DNA of 43,895 nucleotides, from positions 1 to 43,895 of the forward strand of contig SCRF01000076.1 in NCBI GenBank assembly GCA_004322005.1, read 5' to 3'. The DNA comes from Rhodanobacter sp. (GTDB lineage Bacteria > Pseudomonadota > Gammaproteobacteria > Xanthomonadales > Rhodanobacteraceae). Position 1 is the stretch's first letter, and the number at the start of each line of letters is the position of its first letter. Positions 27,236 through 35,428 of the stretch are shown here, piece by piece. The position numbers and the translations under genes were made by a program. The notes beneath the pieces were generated by a model. That model searched no databases and was not told the DNA's origin. It was given only the letters and a program-made list of their open reading frames with translations.

Positions 27236-29683
27236 TTATTGATAGCCGAGAATATCACGGTGCAGCAGTGGCTCGATCTGGCCACCGGACGAACCGAGTC
27301 CCTTGAACACCACTTCGAACAAGATGGCGTTGTCGCGCTTGTTGAGATTGCTGCCGACGGGAGCCGGTCCGATGCCGAAGTTGCCCTGGTTGACATAATT
27401 GCGGTCCACCAGTCGCAACGAGACGCAACAGCTGTCGTATTCCACCCCGGCCATCGCCTCGATCGTGCCGCTGAGTGACTTTGAAACGCCCTTGATCGGC
27501 TCCGCGTACGTCCATGACCCCACCAGGCGCCAGCGTTCGGACACCGGATAGACCGCCGAGACGCTGTATTGTTCCAGCAGCCCGCGACGGTAGTGATAGG
27601 CCAGGTTGACGATGCCGTCGCTGCCCAGGCGGCGTTGCAGTTCCAGCGCCCCCATGCCGGTCGCCCGGGTATTCGGGTTCCACTGGTAGGTGCTGCCCAG
27701 GCGCCATTTGTCGCTGAGTCGCAGATCGAGCTGGGCGACGTAGGCCGAACCGGCCCAGTCGGTCGGTGCCGCCACGGAATTTTGCCCGGTCGGCAACTGC
27801 ACCCGCTGCGGCGTGAAATAGCGGATCTGCCCGATGCTGGCCGACAACCGCTCCACGCCATCGTCATCCAGCAGGCGGGTGGTGAGGGCCTCGGTGAGGT
27901 TGTTGGCGTTCATCTGGCGGTCCGCGCCGGAGAACCGGTTCGGCGAGAACAATTGCCAGTAGTCGAAGGACATCAGGGTGGTGTCGAACAGCGGCAGGTC
28001 GTTCTGGTTGCGGTAGGGCACGTACAGGTAGAACAGCCGGGGTTCCAGGGTCTGCGTGTAGCTGTTGCCGAACAGCGAGGTGCTGCGATCGAACACCAGT
28101 CCGCTGTCGATGCTGGCGATCGGCAGCGCACGGCTGGGCGACTGCTGCGTGAACGGGGAGCTGCCGCTGCCCAGCAATCCGAAGTAACCGTGATTCTGAT
28201 AACCGCCGTTGAGCTGGTAGGCGGTATAGCGGTAGGCCAGCCTGGGTCGCACGAACCACGCCGGCGTGCCGAAATCGGCTGCCAGATAGGGATAGAGATC
28301 TTCGCGCTGGCCTTCGACCTGGCCGTTCTTGCGAAAAGCCACGGCGCTGTCGTCCATGCCGAAATCCAGCCAGGGGGCCAGCGGCACGTCCATGTTGAAT
28401 GTCGCGTAGGGCGCCTTGCGATAGGGCAGTACGGCGTCGGTCACGAACGGGTTGGTGTTCTGATAGATGGTGCCGCCAAACGACGCGTTCCACCATTGGC
28501 CGCCGCCGACAATGGCGGCGTTGGACGCCAGCGAATAGACCGCGGCGTGGGACAGGCTGTTGCCGAAGTCGTACAGGTAGCTGCTGTCCGACGCGTGATT
28601 GAGCGAGCTGGTCAGCTGCCAGCCACGCCAGAGCTTCGTGGTGTCGGAGAATTTGATCAGATAGCGCTGGTTGCCGCTGGTGTTGGCCAGCCCGTCGTTG
28701 TCGCCGTGATCGTGCGGCACGAATTCCACATTGAGCTGACCGGTGGAATTGACCTGCCCACTGCGGTCAGGCAGCAGGTAGCGGAACTCGCCGGCCAGCA
28801 TCGGCCCGCGCAGACTGTACAAGCGCGGGTCCAGCGTGGCGTCGTAATTCGGTGCCAGGTTCAGATAGTAGGGCGTGCTGATCTCGTAGCCCGACCGGCT
28901 GGTGTGGCCGATGGTGGGGTACAGGAAGCCGCTCTTGCGCCGGTGGTCGATCGGAAAGGTGAAATACGGCAGGTACAGGAACGGCACGCGGCCGAGACGC
29001 ATCGTGGCATTGCGTGCCACGCCCACGCCTTTGTCCTGGTCCAGCGTGATCGAGCTGGCGCGGAACTCCCACAGGTGATGGCCGACATCGCAGGTGGAAT
29101 AGGTAGCCATCGAATAGCGGGTGTGCTGGGCATCCAGCAACTGCCCCTGCCTGGCGACGCCGTTGCCGCGCGCATCGAGCATCTGGTAACGCACGTCGTC
29201 GGCGGTGCCGCGGCTGGCATCGGAGTTGCCCACCATGTGCGAGGCCGCCAGCAGCTGGCCGGCATCCTGGTAGCGGATGTCGCCCTGCGCCTCGTAGTCG
29301 GTGCTGACGTTGTTGTAATCGATGCGGTCGGCCTGCAATTGCTGGTCGGCGCGTTGCAGTTTCACCTCACCCGACAGGTGGTAGACCGACTTGTCGGAAC
29401 TGTCCACATGTCGGGCATGGACCTCGATCGGGCTGGTGTCGCGCAGGTCGGGGTTCTTGCCGAGGGTGGGATCGTAGAACTCCAGCAGGGCATTGGGCCG
29501 GCACATTGCGTAATTGACTGGACGCGGCGCGCAATGGAACGTGCCCAGCGGGCAGGCCGGTGCGGAGCCATCCTGCGCGGCTGCCGGACGGCCCGGTCTG
29601 CCCAGGGCTTCAGCCTGGCCACCGATCAGGGCAAGTGCTGCGGCAACCGCCAGCAGGCGGCGTGGAGGTAGCTTGGACGTCAC
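27236..29683 (-). CDS. lptD: LPS-assembly protein LptD
   Basis: LptD is the outer membrane barrel that, with LptE, inserts LPS into the outer leaflet. The 815-residue precursor has a signal peptide (cleaved near GGQAEA, residue 26), an OstA-like jellyroll with an organic-solvent-tolerance repeat, and a large beta-barrel. Cysteines needed for the rearranging disulfides are present: an N-terminal pair (CPLGTFHC), TYSTCDVG and the adjacent pair in DSCC near the C-terminus. The start is GTG at 29683; no ATG fits. It heads the lptD-surA-pdxA-rsmA-apaG-apaH operon, in the same order as in E. coli. Confidence 0.96.
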   Translation of the reverse strand: MTSKLPPRRLLAVAAALALIGGQAEALGRPGRPAAAQDGSAPACPLGTFHCAPRPVNYAMCRPNALLEFYDPTLGKNPDLRDTSPIEVHARHVDSSDKSVYHLSGEVKLQRADQQLQADRIDYNNVSTDYEAQGDIRYQDAGQLLAASHMVGNSDASRGTADDVRYQMLDARGNGVARQGQLLDAQHTRYSMATYSTCDVGHHLWEFRASSITLDQDKGVGVARNATMRLGRVPFLYLPYFTFPIDHRRKSGFLYPTIGHTSRSGYEISTPYYLNLAPNYDATLDPRLYSLRGPMLAGEFRYLLPDRSGQVNSTGQLNVEFVPHDHGDNDGLANTSGNQRYLIKFSDTTKLWRGWQLTSSLNHASDSSYLYDFGNSLSHAAVYSLASNAAIVGGGQWWNASFGGTIYQNTNPFVTDAVLPYRKAPYATFNMDVPLAPWLDFGMDDSAVAFRKNGQVEGQREDLYPYLAADFGTPAWFVRPRLAYRYTAYQLNGGYQNHGYFGLLGSGSSPFTQQSPSRALPIASIDSGLVFDRSTSLFGNSYTQTLEPRLFYLYVPYRNQNDLPLFDTTLMSFDYWQLFSPNRFSGADRQMNANNLTEALTTRLLDDDGVERLSASIGQIRYFTPQRVQLPTGQNSVAAPTDWAGSAYVAQLDLRLSDKWRLGSTYQWNPNTRATGMGALELQRRLGSDGIVNLAYHYRRGLLEQYSVSAVYPVSERWRLVGSWTYAEPIKGVSKSLSGTIEAMAGVEYDSCCVSLRLVDRNYVNQGNFGIGPAPVGSNLNKRDNAILFEVVFKGLGSSGGQIEPLLHRDILGYQ

Positions 29684-29787
29684 GATGGGAATCTACCGGC
29701 TCTGAAGGCTCGTTAAGCTAGCAGAACCGGTCATCCCATGCGACGACGAGCCCATGCGCGCAGTGGCGACACCGGACTCGCGCCGAC

Positions 29788-30711
29788 TCACTCGAGCAGT
29801 GTGGATACGTGTGCGCTGACGCTGGCGGCCAGTGCGCTCAGCTCATAACCGCCCTCCAGCGTGGAGACCAGCCTGCCGCCCGCATGCATGCAGGCCAGCG
29901 AGACCAGTTTTCCGGTAAGCCAGGCGTAGTCTTCCTGGCCCAGCCGGATATCCGCCAGCGGGTCGTTGCGGTGCGCGTCGAAGCCGGCCGACACCAGCAC
30001 CAGCTGCGGCTTGAATGCGTGCAGGCGCGGCAGCAGCCGGCTGCTCCACAGGTCGCGGAACTCGTGCGAGCCGGCACCGGGCGAAAGCGTGCCGTTGACG
30101 ATATTGCCGACACCCTGCTCGTCCTCGCCGCCGCTGTCCGGATACAGCGGCGATTGATGGCTGGAAACAAACAGCACGCGCGGTTCGCGCTCGAAAATAT
30201 CCTGCGTGCCATTGCCGTGATGCACATCGAAATCGGCAATCGCGACGCGTTTCAGGCCGTGCGCGATCAGCGCATGGGCCGCCGCTACCGCGATGTTGTT
30301 GAACAGGCAAAACCCCATTGCCTTGTCGCGGGTGGCATGGTGGCCGGGCGGCCGCACGGCGCAGAACGCGCGCAGGGCGTTGCCAGCCAGTACGGCATCC
30401 ACCGCGGCGACCGAGGCCCCGGCGGCACGCAGCGCGGCTTCGAGCGAACCGGGCGACATCCAGGTGTCCTCATCCAGCTGATGCATGCCATCGAAAGTGT
30501 CGCCGGCGAAGATGCGCTCGACGTGGGCACTGTCGTGCACCCGCAGCAACTGCTCGATGGTGGCACGCGGCGCCTCGATCCGGTCGAGTGCCGCGAAACG
30601 GTCGTGATCCAGGACCTGCAGCACCGCCTGCAATCGGGCCGGGCGCTCGACGTGGGTCGGGCCGGGGGCATGCTGCAGACACGCGGGGTGGGTGTACAGG
30701 CGCAGCATCAT
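29788..30711 (-). CDS. Histone deacetylase family hydrolase
   Basis: This is a zinc-dependent deacetylase of the arginase/deacetylase fold, in the HDAC/AcuC/acetylpolyamine amidohydrolase group. The 307-residue protein has intact catalytic parts: His124-His125 in PPGHHA, zinc ligands Asp162, His164 (ADFDVHHGNGT) and Asp245 (GFDAH), and the transition-state Tyr289 in LEGGY. The natural substrate cannot be read from the sequence; acetylated proteins or acetylpolyamines are possible. It starts 5 bp after the adenosyltransferase gene, as third gene of a three-gene operon. Confidence 0.9.
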   Translation of the reverse strand: MMLRLYTHPACLQHAPGPTHVERPARLQAVLQVLDHDRFAALDRIEAPRATIEQLLRVHDSAHVERIFAGDTFDGMHQLDEDTWMSPGSLEAALRAAGASVAAVDAVLAGNALRAFCAVRPPGHHATRDKAMGFCLFNNIAVAAAHALIAHGLKRVAIADFDVHHGNGTQDIFEREPRVLFVSSHQSPLYPDSGGEDEQGVGNIVNGTLSPGAGSHEFRDLWSSRLLPRLHAFKPQLVLVSAGFDAHRNDPLADIRLGQEDYAWLTGKLVSLACMHAGGRLVSTLEGGYELSALAASVSAHVSTLLE

Positions 30712-30716
30712 GCCGG

Positions 30717-31289
30717 CTATCGGTCAGGCTGGGGTTTGCGCCGGCGCTCGTGCTGCCACAGCACCTCGCCATGGCCGCTGGCACGCGCCAGCACGCGGGA
30801 GACCACGAACAGCAGGTCGGATAGACGGTTGAGATAATGCTGCGGCTGGGGGCGGATCTCCTCCGCACGCGCCAGTGCGATCACCTCGCGTTCGGCACGG
30901 CGGCACACCGTGCGTGCCAGATGACCGCAGGCGGCGGCCATGCCGCCGCCGGGCAGGATGAACTCCTTCAGTGGCGGCAGCGGCCCGTTGAGCCGGTCGA
31001 GGGTGTCCTCCAGGCGGCCGATGTCGCTGTCCTGGATCATCGCCATGCCCGGGATGCACAGCTCGCCACCGAGATCGAACAGGTCGTGCTGTACCTGGAT
31101 CAGCACCTCGCGCACCGCAGGGGTGACGCGTTCGGCAGCCAGCAGCATGCCGATCGCGCTGTTCAGCTCGTCCACCGTGCCGTAGGCGCCGACGCGCAAC
31201 GAATCCTTGCCGACCCGCGTGCCGTCGCCCAGGCCGGTCGTGCCATCGTCGCCGGTGCGGGTGTAGATCTTCGAGAGGCGGTTGCCCAT
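30717..31289 (-). CDS. PduO-type cob(I)alamin adenosyltransferase
   Basis: This enzyme transfers the adenosyl group of ATP to cob(I)alamin to make coenzyme B12. The 190-residue product shows the PduO-family N-terminal ATP loop IYTRTGDDGTTGLGDG and the segment GTVDELNSAIG. The LPGGG..AA..H.AR.VCRRAER helix pattern follows, as in trimeric PduO/MMAB enzymes. No cobalamin synthesis genes are nearby; the upstream gene encodes a predicted B12 transporter, so the pair would import and activate corrinoid. It lies 9 bp after that gene. Confidence 0.93.
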   Translation of the reverse strand: MGNRLSKIYTRTGDDGTTGLGDGTRVGKDSLRVGAYGTVDELNSAIGMLLAAERVTPAVREVLIQVQHDLFDLGGELCIPGMAMIQDSDIGRLEDTLDRLNGPLPPLKEFILPGGGMAAACGHLARTVCRRAEREVIALARAEEIRPQPQHYLNRLSDLLFVVSRVLARASGHGEVLWQHERRRKPQPDR

Positions 31290-31298
31290 GCGTGCCGG

Positions 31299-31895
31299 TC
31301 AGTGCGGCAGGTCGCGCCGGTGCGCCTGCCGCAGGCTGCGCGCCAGCTGCACCATCAGCACATGCAGCGCGGCGCCAATGCCGACATACAGCGCCGTGGT
31401 GCCGAGGAACGGCAGATACCAGTCGCCGAGATTGACGAACCAGCTGGCGAAACTGCGCGGCAGCGGCACGCTGCTGCTGAGCCAGTAGAAGCTGCCGTTG
31501 GAAATCAGATAGCAAGCCGCCTCGCTGGCCAGCAACGTCGCCACGGCCAGGCCCAGCGCGGGCAGGCGCAAGCCGAGCTGGCGGCGGGCCAGGGTGCTGC
31601 CGCCAAACCACAGCGCGCCGAAATACACGGGCATGAACCAGTAGGCCGGCGAGATGCAGTAGTGGCTCCAGAAATCCATGCCCTGGCCGGTGATCACCAG
31701 GAAATCGATCAGCACCGCTTCGGCGATCAACAGCGCAAAAGCCCAGCGGGCCGAACCGCGCAGCCAGAAGCCGGCGAGGAAGAACACGCCCCATGAGGCA
31801 TCGGGCAGGGCGCCGAAGTGATGCATGCGGGTCGCTGCCATCACCAGCGCAAGTGCGAAGAAGATGCCGAGGCGCCGGGTTTGCGTCGTTGCCAT
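31299..31895 (-). CDS. Predicted BtuM-like vitamin B12 transporter (membrane protein)
   Basis: The product is a 198-residue polytopic inner membrane protein with about six helices, the size and build of an ECF-type S-component. It contains a cysteine at position 80 (WSHYCISPAYW). BtuM of Thiobacillus denitrificans, a solitary S-component-like B12 transporter, uses a conserved Cys80 to bind cobalt and remove cyanide. Together with the adenosyltransferase gene 9 bp downstream, this supports a BtuM assignment. I cannot confirm homology without alignment; an unrelated six-helix protein remains possible. There is no B12 riboswitch in the 87 bp upstream. Confidence 0.65.
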   Translation of the reverse strand: MATTQTRRLGIFFALALVMAATRMHHFGALPDASWGVFFLAGFWLRGSARWAFALLIAEAVLIDFLVITGQGMDFWSHYCISPAYWFMPVYFGALWFGGSTLARRQLGLRLPALGLAVATLLASEAACYLISNGSFYWLSSSVPLPRSFASWFVNLGDWYLPFLGTTALYVGIGAALHVLMVQLARSLRQAHRRDLPH

Positions 31896-31982
31896 GCGTA
31901 GCTCCGTGAACGTGCGGCTGAAGATTGAAGGGTTAGTTTAGCCCAACACGCCGGGCCGCGATCAGCGCGTATCATTCGTCCG

Positions 31983-33224
31983 ATGAACGCTCATGAATCC
32001 CTGCCTGGTGCCGATGCCGGCGTGTTGATCATCGGCGGCGGTCTGGTCGGCGCCAGCCTGGCCATTGCGCTGGATGCCGCCGGCATCGCGGCCACCCTGG
32101 TCGAAACCGCCGCGCCGCGCGCCGATGCCCAGCCAAGTTACGACGAACGCAACCTCGCGCTGGCCCGCGCCTCGGTGAACGGCCTGGAGTCGATCGGGGT
32201 CTGGCGGCATGCCGCCGCGGCGGCGACGCCGATCCGGCATATCCATGTCAGTCGTGCGGGCGAATTCGGCAGTACCCGCATCGATGCCGACCGCCACGGC
32301 GTGGATGTGCTGGGCTGGACGTTGCCGGCGCGGGAGCTGGGCGCGGCGTTGCTGCGCCGGCTGGGCGAATGCACCCGGCTGACCCGGCTTGCGCCCGCCA
32401 CGCTGGTGGAGCTGGAGCCGCTGGCCGCTGGCTGGCGCGCGCAGATCCGCACCGCCGAAGGCTTGCGCGGCATCGATGCGTCGCTGCTGGTGGGGGCCGA
32501 CGGCACCGAGTCGTTGGTGCGCGCGCAACTGGGCATCGACGCCGACCGCCATGACTACCGGCAGACCTTGTTCGTCTGCACGGTGACGCCCGAACGCAGT
32601 CATGCGAACCGTGCCTGGGAGCGGTTCGCCGATGACGGCCCGGTCGCCATGCTGCCGCTGGCCGAGCGTCGCTGCGGCCTGGTGCTCACCGTGGCGAACG
32701 AGGCGGCCGATGCGGTCGCCGCGCTGGACGATGGCGCTTTCATCGAACTGGCGCAGCGCCGTTTCGGCTGGCGGCTGGGGCGGCTGAGCCGGCCCGGCAA
32801 GCGGCACCCGTATGCGATCCGGCGCGTGGCCGCGCAGCGATTGACGGCGCCGCGGGCGGTGCTGGTCGGCAATGCGGCGCAAAGCGTGCACCCGATCGGT
32901 GCGCAGGGTTTCAATCTGGGGCTGCGCGATGCGCTGACCCTGGCCGAGCTGGTGGCAGATGCCGCCGCAAATGCCGCTGATCCGGGCGCTGCCGATCTGC
33001 TCGAACGCTACGCCGCGCGCCGCGCGCCGGATCGCCGGGGCACCATGGCGATGAGCCACGCCCTGGTGCAGCTGGCCTGTCTGCCGCAGCCGTGGCTGGC
33101 GCCGCTGCGCTCGCTGGCGCTGCTGGCCTGCGATCGGCTGCCGCTGCTGCAGCATGGACTGGCCCGGCGCGGGATGGGCTTTCGCGGCCAGCCGCCGCGT
33201 GCGGTGCTGGAGCGGCTGCCATGA
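31983..33224 (+). CDS. ubiH: UbiH-like FAD-dependent monooxygenase (ubiquinone synthesis)
   Basis: UbiH hydroxylates C1 of 2-octaprenyl-6-methoxyphenol in ubiquinone synthesis. The 413-residue protein has the dinucleotide-binding IIGGGLVGASLA near residue 16, the GADGTESLVR middle motif and the FAD ribityl motif GNAAQSVHPIGAQGFNLGLRD. GNAAQ, in place of the more common GDAAH, is characteristic of UbiH. A TATCAT at 31970-31975 may be its -10. The stop overlaps the next monooxygenase by 4 bp. Confidence 0.88.
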   Translation: MNAHESLPGADAGVLIIGGGLVGASLAIALDAAGIAATLVETAAPRADAQPSYDERNLALARASVNGLESIGVWRHAAAAATPIRHIHVSRAGEFGSTRIDADRHGVDVLGWTLPARELGAALLRRLGECTRLTRLAPATLVELEPLAAGWRAQIRTAEGLRGIDASLLVGADGTESLVRAQLGIDADRHDYRQTLFVCTVTPERSHANRAWERFADDGPVAMLPLAERRCGLVLTVANEAADAVAALDDGAFIELAQRRFGWRLGRLSRPGKRHPYAIRRVAAQRLTAPRAVLVGNAAQSVHPIGAQGFNLGLRDALTLAELVADAAANAADPGAADLLERYAARRAPDRRGTMAMSHALVQLACLPQPWLAPLRSLALLACDRLPLLQHGLARRGMGFRGQPPRAVLERLP

Positions 33225-34444
33225 ATGCGATCCGTGGCGAAACCACGCGGCGCCGCGGGCCGGCGCTCGACGTCGCCGTAGTCGGCGGCGGCATGGCCGG
33301 TGCCGCCGCCGCGCTGGCGCTGGCCCGTGCCGGCTTCGCCACCGCATTGCTGGAGGCGCGTCCGCCGGCACCCTGGTCGATCGCCGACGAAGTGGATCTG
33401 CGCGTGGTCGGGCTGGCGCCGTCGTCGATCGCCCTGCTGGACGAACTGGACGTCTGGACGTCCATTCGCGCAGCACGCACCGGCCCGTACTCGCAGATGC
33501 ACGTATGGGACGGCGAAAACGGGGCGGCGATCCATTTCGACGCGGCCAGCGAAGGCCGCGACCTGCTCGGGCACATCGTCGAGAATGCCCTGGTGCAGTG
33601 GACGCTGTGGCAGGCGCTGGACGCGGCCGGGGTGCAACTGCTGTGTCCGGCCGAGGTCAGCGCCTGCGAGGCGCGCGAAGATCGCGTGCAAATCGAACTG
33701 GCCCAGCTTGAACTGGCCGATGGCGCGACGTTGTCGGCGCGGTTGCTGGTGGCCGCCGACGGTGCCGCCTCGCCGCTGCGCCGGCTTGCCGGCATCGCCA
33801 CCCGCGGCCGCGACTACGCGCAGATCGCGGTGGTCGCGCATGTCGCCACCGAGCGGCCGCACCGGCAGACCGCGTGGCAGCGGTTCCTGCCGGGCGGCCC
33901 GCTGGCCTTGCTGCCGCTGGCCGACGGTCGCAGCTCGATCGTGTGGTCGTTGCCGCAGGCCGAAGCGCAGCGCGTGCTGGCGCTGGACGAGCGGGCATTC
34001 CTCGACGAACTGGGCGTCGCCAGCGATTTCCGTCTGGGCCGGATCCTGGCCAGCACGCCGCGGGCGGCGTTCCCGCTCAAGCTGCAACTGGCCGAGCGTT
34101 ACCAGAGCGAGCGTTTCGTGCTGCTGGGGGATGCCGCCCATGCGGTGCATCCGCTGGCCGGACAGGGCGTCAACCTGGGCTTGCGCGACGTGGTCGAGTT
34201 GCGCGACACGCTGGTTGCCGCGCGCGCCGCCGGCAGCGACATCGGCGCCGCGCAGGTGCTGCGCCGATACGCCCGGCGCCGGCGCAGCGCCGATACGCTG
34301 GATGCGCTGGGTTTCGATGCGCTGGCGCGCATTTTCGCGTGGCAGTCGCCGGCGTTGGTCGCGGCGCGCGGGCTGGGCATCAGCCTGCTCGATCGCGCCG
34401 GGCCGCTGAAGCGGCGCCTCGCCGGGCATGCCGCCGGTATCTGA
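33221..34444 (+). CDS. UbiH/UbiF/UbiI-family FAD-dependent monooxygenase
   Basis: This is a second ubiquinone-pathway hydroxylase acting on C5 or C6 of the ring. The 407-residue product has the FAD motif VAVVGGGMAGAAAALALA near residue 18, a middle VAADGAASPLRRL motif and GDAAHAVHPLAGQGVNLGLRD. It is clearly paralogous to the gene before it, with which it overlaps by 4 bp. Whether it acts as UbiF, UbiI or a broad UbiM-like enzyme cannot be decided here. The ATG at 33221 is chosen; upstream open frame is shadow. Confidence 0.88.
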   Translation: MNAIRGETTRRRGPALDVAVVGGGMAGAAAALALARAGFATALLEARPPAPWSIADEVDLRVVGLAPSSIALLDELDVWTSIRAARTGPYSQMHVWDGENGAAIHFDAASEGRDLLGHIVENALVQWTLWQALDAAGVQLLCPAEVSACEAREDRVQIELAQLELADGATLSARLLVAADGAASPLRRLAGIATRGRDYAQIAVVAHVATERPHRQTAWQRFLPGGPLALLPLADGRSSIVWSLPQAEAQRVLALDERAFLDELGVASDFRLGRILASTPRAAFPLKLQLAERYQSERFVLLGDAAHAVHPLAGQGVNLGLRDVVELRDTLVAARAAGSDIGAAQVLRRYARRRRSADTLDALGFDALARIFAWQSPALVAARGLGISLLDRAGPLKRRLAGHAAGI

Positions 34445-34504
34445 CTATCCGCTCTTCCTGTCGATTGGGGAGGGCCCCATCGTCACCACGAGGAGGAAAC
34501 AGCC

Positions 34505-35299
34505 ATGCGTGTTGCCCGATTTTGCTGTGCGTTGTTGCTTGCCGGTTTCGCCTTCGCCGTGCAGGCGAAGATGGTGCACCGTCCGGTCGAGTGGAGCCTG
34601 GACGGCACCCGCTTCCACAGCGTGCTGGTGTACGACGATGCGACCAGCGCGAAGCGCCCCGGCCTGGTGATGGTGCCGAACTGGTATGGCGTCAACGATG
34701 CGGCGGTAAAGAAGGCCGACATGATCGCGGGCAGGGATTACGTGATCCTGCTCACCGACATGTACGGCGCCGGCGTGCGCCCGCAGCAAGGCAATGCGGC
34801 CCAGGCGCGGGCCGCCGTGAAACCGCTGTACGGCCATCGCGCGCTGATGCGCCGACGGGTGGACGAAGCACTGGCCCAGCTCAGGGCGCAGGCGTCCAGC
34901 GCGCCGATCGACACCCGCCGGCTGGCTGCGATCGGCTTCTGCTTCGGCGGCTCGGCGGTGCTGGATCTGGCGCGCAGCGGGGCCGACGTCGCGGCCGTGG
35001 TCTCGTTCCACGGCGGCCTCGCCACCGACAACCCGGCGCTGGCGAAAAACATCAAGGCGCGCGTGCTGGCGATGAACGGCGCCGACGACAAGAGCACGAT
35101 GCCCGACGCCGACAACTTCATGGACGAGATGCGCCGGAGTCCCGCCGACTGGCAGTTCGTGGTGCTCGGCCACGCGGTGCACTGCTTCACCGAGGTCGGT
35201 GAAAACTCCGCCGGTTGCCGCTACGACGCGCGCGCCGCCGCCCGCAGCTACCGCCTGATGCACGACTGGCTCGATCACGCGTTCGCCGGGACGCCCTGA
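34505..35299 (+). CDS. Exported dienelactone hydrolase family protein
   Basis: This is an alpha/beta hydrolase of the dienelactone hydrolase family. The 264-residue precursor has a signal peptide ending near VQA (residue 21), so the enzyme is probably periplasmic. The nucleophile is Cys146 in GFCFGG, the typical DLH variant of the hydrolase elbow. Asp194/195 and His223 or His226 (GHAVHCF) complete the likely triad. No aromatic degradation genes are nearby, so the substrate is unknown. AGGAGGA at 34490-34496 is a strong ribosome binding site. Confidence 0.9.
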   Translation: MRVARFCCALLLAGFAFAVQAKMVHRPVEWSLDGTRFHSVLVYDDATSAKRPGLVMVPNWYGVNDAAVKKADMIAGRDYVILLTDMYGAGVRPQQGNAAQARAAVKPLYGHRALMRRRVDEALAQLRAQASSAPIDTRRLAAIGFCFGGSAVLDLARSGADVAAVVSFHGGLATDNPALAKNIKARVLAMNGADDKSTMPDADNFMDEMRRSPADWQFVVLGHAVHCFTEVGENSAGCRYDARAAARSYRLMHDWLDHAFAGTP

Positions 35300-35326
35300 A
35301 AGCCGCACACATTCTGCTCGGGTGGG

Positions 35327-35425
35327 GCGCCGTCTGCGTAGGAGCGCACCCTGTGCGCGAATGCTCTTGTCGCGGTTGACACGAAGAGCATTCGCGCACA
35401 GGGTGCGCTCCTACGCAGACGGCGC
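35327..35425. repeat. REP pair forming a perfect 42-bp palindrome
   Basis: Arms at 35327-35368 and 35384-35425 are perfectly complementary over 42 bp with a 15-nt loop. Each arm contains the GTAGGAGCGCACC...TGTGCGCGAA unit, also present three times at 42827-42948. It fills the gap between two convergent genes, ending 3 bp from the ispB stop codon, and would fold in transcripts from either side, so it may serve as a bidirectional 3' end. Confidence 0.92.
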
Positions 35426-35428
35426 TCC

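Noticed and set aside
31896-31982. Cobalamin riboswitch before the B12 transport/adenosylation operon
   Set aside because: Only 87 bp separate it from the divergent ubiH gene and no conserved B12-box (GCCACTG-like) sequence is present.
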